Assembly (NCBI GenBank): GCA_023974075.1
Contig: JAMFTG010000070.1
Span: 1-64,000, forward strand
DNA from: Chaenocephalus aceratus
Lineage: Eukaryota > Chordata > Actinopteri > Perciformes > Channichthyidae
Direction: 5' to 3'
Length of the DNA: 64,000 bases
The translations under genes and the position numbers were made by a program. Below, in pieces: positions 59,634 to 64,000 of the stretch (positions are counted from its first letter, which is position 1; each line of letters starts with the position of its first letter). The notes under the pieces were generated by a model, which was not told the DNA's origin, ran no database searches, and saw only the letters and a list, made by a program, of their open reading frames with translations.

Positions 59634-61078
59634 GTAAGCTCATTTTAAAGACACAATAGCCCTGGTTCCACTGCAGGAAGTAGGTTCTCACTTAAGTTGC
59701 CATTTAGAAAACATTGGGAAGACTCCTGTTATGAGATGTTGAGCCAGACTAAAAGCTGTTAATATGTCACGATTTTATACGTTACACATTGAACGCATGG
59801 AAGTTAGCATCTGCCTGGTTCAATAGCAACTTTCTATTGGATTTGTACGGTGGCCAAAAGGTGCGAATACGCTTCAACGCTACTTCCAGTAGGAGAAACG
59901 CGCTGCCGCTTCAGAAACGATGCAAATATTTTTCTTCACCAACTTGAAGAGAAACATGTTTACTAAAAAAGCTACATCAACGAAACGTGGAAATAAAAAA
60001 TTCCCCCTATTTTGTTTGGAAGATGAATGCTGTGCCATCATTTTAATTGTGCAACTGACATCCTGGTTTGTGTAGAGATTGAGAAACTGGAGCCAGTGTT
60101 TTGAAATCTCCTAAATAGCTGAGGTTTGCTGCTTTTCTGTCCACTTGTGGCGCCATCGGAGCATTTCCTCTCCACTCATGCAGTCAGAACCAGATCAGGA
60201 CTCGGCGTCAGCGCCCCCCCCATCATCCACTGACCTGTAGGGCATCCATGTTCCTGTTTGTGTCCCTGTGTTCGAGGATGAAAAGGATAAGGGGGCATTA
60301 AAGCGGTTCCTCGAAGGATCCCTTTCCTTCCTGCAGGCCTCGTGTTTGAGCTGCTTTGCCCTCAGGAGCTGCGGACAGATAATAAACCAGCAATAAACAA
60401 ACAAAGAAAGGTCCTGTTTGTATTTAAAGGTGAAGCGGACACCGCCGGCCCGGACAAAAGACTCCAGTTGAGTCAAAAGGTGGCTTGGGAGAACACGAGG
60501 AGGACGTGTAATGAATAGATTCAAGTGTCAGTGTGTTGTCAGAGCCGGTGTGGCACAATGCAGCGAGAAGAAAGGAGCATTTAAGGTTAAAGAAGGACTG
60601 CAAGCTTTCAGGTTTCATCCCACGTACAGGGGGAGAGTTAACGCGCTGCTTTTGGCTTCTTTCCTGATGCATTGTCCTGAAATGCACGATAAGGAGAAAT
60701 GTTCCATAAGCCTGCTTTAACAACGCTCTCTTTATTGGGCCCCGCTGCTCCGGTACCTTTTGCTCCACTGTTTTTCTTTGCAACATGAACTGGCTCGATG
60801 CCACGCAGAATGATGTCATGTGCGAGGCCTCGCAGTGAGGGGCCGTCGGAGAGCGTCCTTCAACATTTTTTTTTGGAAGGATCTGACATCTGGATCAGGA
60901 CAGACTCGCTGGACTCGGTACAAGGACATCTGCATGCAAATGTGGCTAAACCGATGTTAACATGCTGCAGTTCAGTTACTGGAGCTGTGACGGGTTCCAG
61001 TTTGATGCTAAGGAAGTAAAGAGACAGTCGGATGTTTTTCTCTGCTTTGAATGATTGAGTAACGCCGAGCGACAACAT
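59634..61078 (+). other. Intron 2 of the integrin gene, first part
   Basis: Begins with the donor GTAAGC. No further exon is recognised. Mostly unique-looking sequence; short frames (69-131 residues) have no domain features. Confidence 0.55.
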
Positions 61079-61079
61079 C

Positions 61080-62001
61080 TGTCAGGGTTGAGTGAAGCAG
61101 GCACGACCCAAACGCAGATTTAAACAGAAAATACCTTTGTTTCAAGGTTAACTAAAAAACAGAACTCTTCCCGTGAACACAGTCAAGACAAACAACAACA
61201 ACAACAAGGATCCAACAATGACAGACAGAAAAACCAGAACGTAAATACACACAAACAAGACACGGGTGAGGAGGGAGGAGAGAACACGAGGGCACCAGGT
61301 GAACACAATCGGGAAATCAGACACAGGAGGGCAAACACAGAGGCCGTTTCTCAATCGCGAGGATGCTGGCTTGGTAGTCGCGTACTTCCAAGTCACTTCC
61401 TTCAGAAACAAAGCCAGTATGCTTCCAAGCCATGGCTTCGGAAAACGAAGAAGAATGGAACAGGCTAACAAGTGTGCCACTCTCTCTAACTGTTTCAACA
61501 TAAACTGTACTGAAAATAAATACTTCACGATGTCTATCTCATTATGAACTTGCTTTACTTTCACGGAACACGTTTTTCTTGATAACAATCAAATGTAACA
61601 AAGTAACATATTTACCAACACATGTTCTACGCCACTATACGTACATTTCAATGTGTGCTGCGTCGGTTCAGCCATTCTCCGCAAGGGTTTTTGAAATTGG
61701 TCCGTGCGCAAAGCATTGTGGGGATTTTAAGGTCGCGAAGTCTACCCATGTGCAGCCTCGAAATTTCCCCCAAACCAAGGACGCGGCCTCGGTGGAAATC
61801 CAAGTATGCTGGAGATTGGAACAGTCCTTCGGCGGCACTCGATGACGTAGCATCCTTGAAATATTGGCTTGGAAGCCAGTATCCTCGAGATTGAGAAACG
61901 GCCAGAGACAGGAATCAACAGACAAGACGGGGGGTGAACACTTTTCAAAATCGAACAGGAAACCAGAGACAGACAAAACGCAACACGGACAGACCGTGAC
62001 A
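61080..62001 (-). mobile_element. Probable solo LTR, second copy, with a nested MITE
   Basis: It shares ACCCAAACGCAGATTTAAA, ACAGACAGAAAAACCAGAAC, AGGTGAACACAATCGGG and AACAGGAAACCAGAGACAGA with 11578-11943, in the same order. Borders TGTCAGGG and CCGTGACA keep TG...CA. The TATA-like and polyadenylation words of the first copy are degraded here (GTAAATAC, CTTTGTTTC). No target duplication is preserved. A 562-bp MITE splits it at 61342. Confidence 0.72.
61342..61903. mobile_element. MITE with GGCCGTTTCTCAAT inverted ends, copy 2, nested in the LTR
   Basis: The left end GGCCGTTTCTCAATCGCGAG and right end CTCGAGATTGAGAAACGGCC are inverted. AGA flanks both sides (61339-61341 and 61904-61906), a 3-bp duplication compatible with PIF/Harbinger-like transposition. 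The interior TTGGTCCGTGCGCAAAGCAT and TTCGGCGGCACTCGATGACG match 33227-33617. Frames of 88-146 residues in it are not genes. Confidence 0.9.
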
Positions 62002-62389
62002 AGATATTCTATAAACTATTATTCCCAAGATAAGTGAGCGTATCTGGCCGCTTGGATAAAATGCTCATCACGACGTGTCCTTTTTAAAAAGTTTCTGACC
62101 TTTTCAGCAAGTCGCTCGTGCCATTCTACCATTTGTGCTAATTTTAAATACACAATAGTCCGGTTCGACTGTAGAAATACTGACTTTTTGGCATTTCAAC
62201 TGCAGAAAGTAGCTTCTAACTTAAATTGGGGTACATGCAATTCACATGAAAGTGTCAACGTGGTTTAGAAAACATCGAGAAGCCCTGGCAGGGAGCGCTA
62301 AGACCTCTGTTATGTTGGAGCCATTCTAAAAGCTGTTAATATGTCACGATTACAGGGAAGAGAGATCCCGAACCCTATAGAGAGGTGCA
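62002..62389. other. Intron 2, unassigned
   Basis: No repeat border is recognised. CAGAAAGTAGCTTCTAACTT near 62205 resembles wording at 59675 (CAGGAAGTAGGTTCTCACTT), so both may be parts of one decayed dispersed repeat. Confidence 0.4.
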
Positions 62390-62560
62390 GGAATTACGTA
62401 CTGTAGGCGGACCCTGAAGGCAGCATCTCCCTGGTCCAATGGGACTTCTCCTTGTGATGTTGGCAGAAAATAAGATAAACGTTTATGATACTTTCACGTT
62501 ATGTTCAGCAGGATAATCTCCACATATTAACACCACTTTATGATTTGTTCTGTACGGATT
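62390..62560 (-). mobile_element. D-type host element fragment without minisatellite
   Basis: GGACCCTGAAGGCAGCATCT, CAGCAGGATAATCTCCACAT and ATTAACACCACTTTATGATT are the reverse complement of the right flank of the D arrays (53540-53690). The D array itself is absent. Confidence 0.7.

Positions 62561-64000
<1,440 letters not shown>

Overview
The window looks like a piece of a ray-finned (probably acanthomorph/percomorph) fish chromosome. The evidence is two split coding exons with GT-AG introns, very long (CA)n tracts, abundant non-autonomous hAT-like and TTAA-flanked DNA elements, and 3' ends of non-LTR retrotransposons with microsatellite tails. The species cannot be read from the sequence. 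There is no sign of bacterial or phage organisation.

Only one host gene can be supported, on the + strand: an RGD-type integrin alpha subunit (ITGA8/ITGA5-like). Exon 1 is 41339-41544 (signal peptide and first strand of the beta-propeller) and exon 2 is 59503-59633. The two exons join in phase across an intron of 17,958 bp. Exon 2 ends in a clean donor, and the rest of the gene lies beyond the right edge. Positions 1-41,000 hold no host gene that I recognise; they are upstream intergenic DNA.

Most of the remainder is repeat. Five tandem-repeat families recur: A (37 bp; 1-1490, 26122-31315, 45617-45915), B (57 bp; 5554-7381, 43690-44462, 51455-51897), C (37 bp, unrelated to A apart from a short shared word; 55757-56668, 59114-59457), D (about 73 bp; 3282-4405, 16188-16978, 52885-53540) and E (60 bp; 24005-24650). 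A, C and D lie inside recognisable dispersed DNA elements. The same element therefore occurs several times with very different numbers of internal tandem units. For example, one hAT-like element carries about 8 units at 45.6 kb and about 140 units at 26-31 kb.

Other elements have readable borders. hAT-like elements with perfect 8-bp target duplications lie at 3527-4333, 39415-40323 and 57037-57523. TTAA-bordered elements lie at 55586-56679, 57722-58088 and 58690-59485. A probable solo LTR with a 5-bp duplication lies at 11578-11943. A degraded reverse-transcriptase pseudogene lies at 13388-14755, and a 107-bp-arm hairpin at 33618-33891.

The most striking gene-related observation is that the TTAA element at 58690-59485, with its purine-rich array C, ends only 17 bp upstream of integrin exon 2. 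The branch point of intron 1 therefore most probably lies in transposon-derived sequence.
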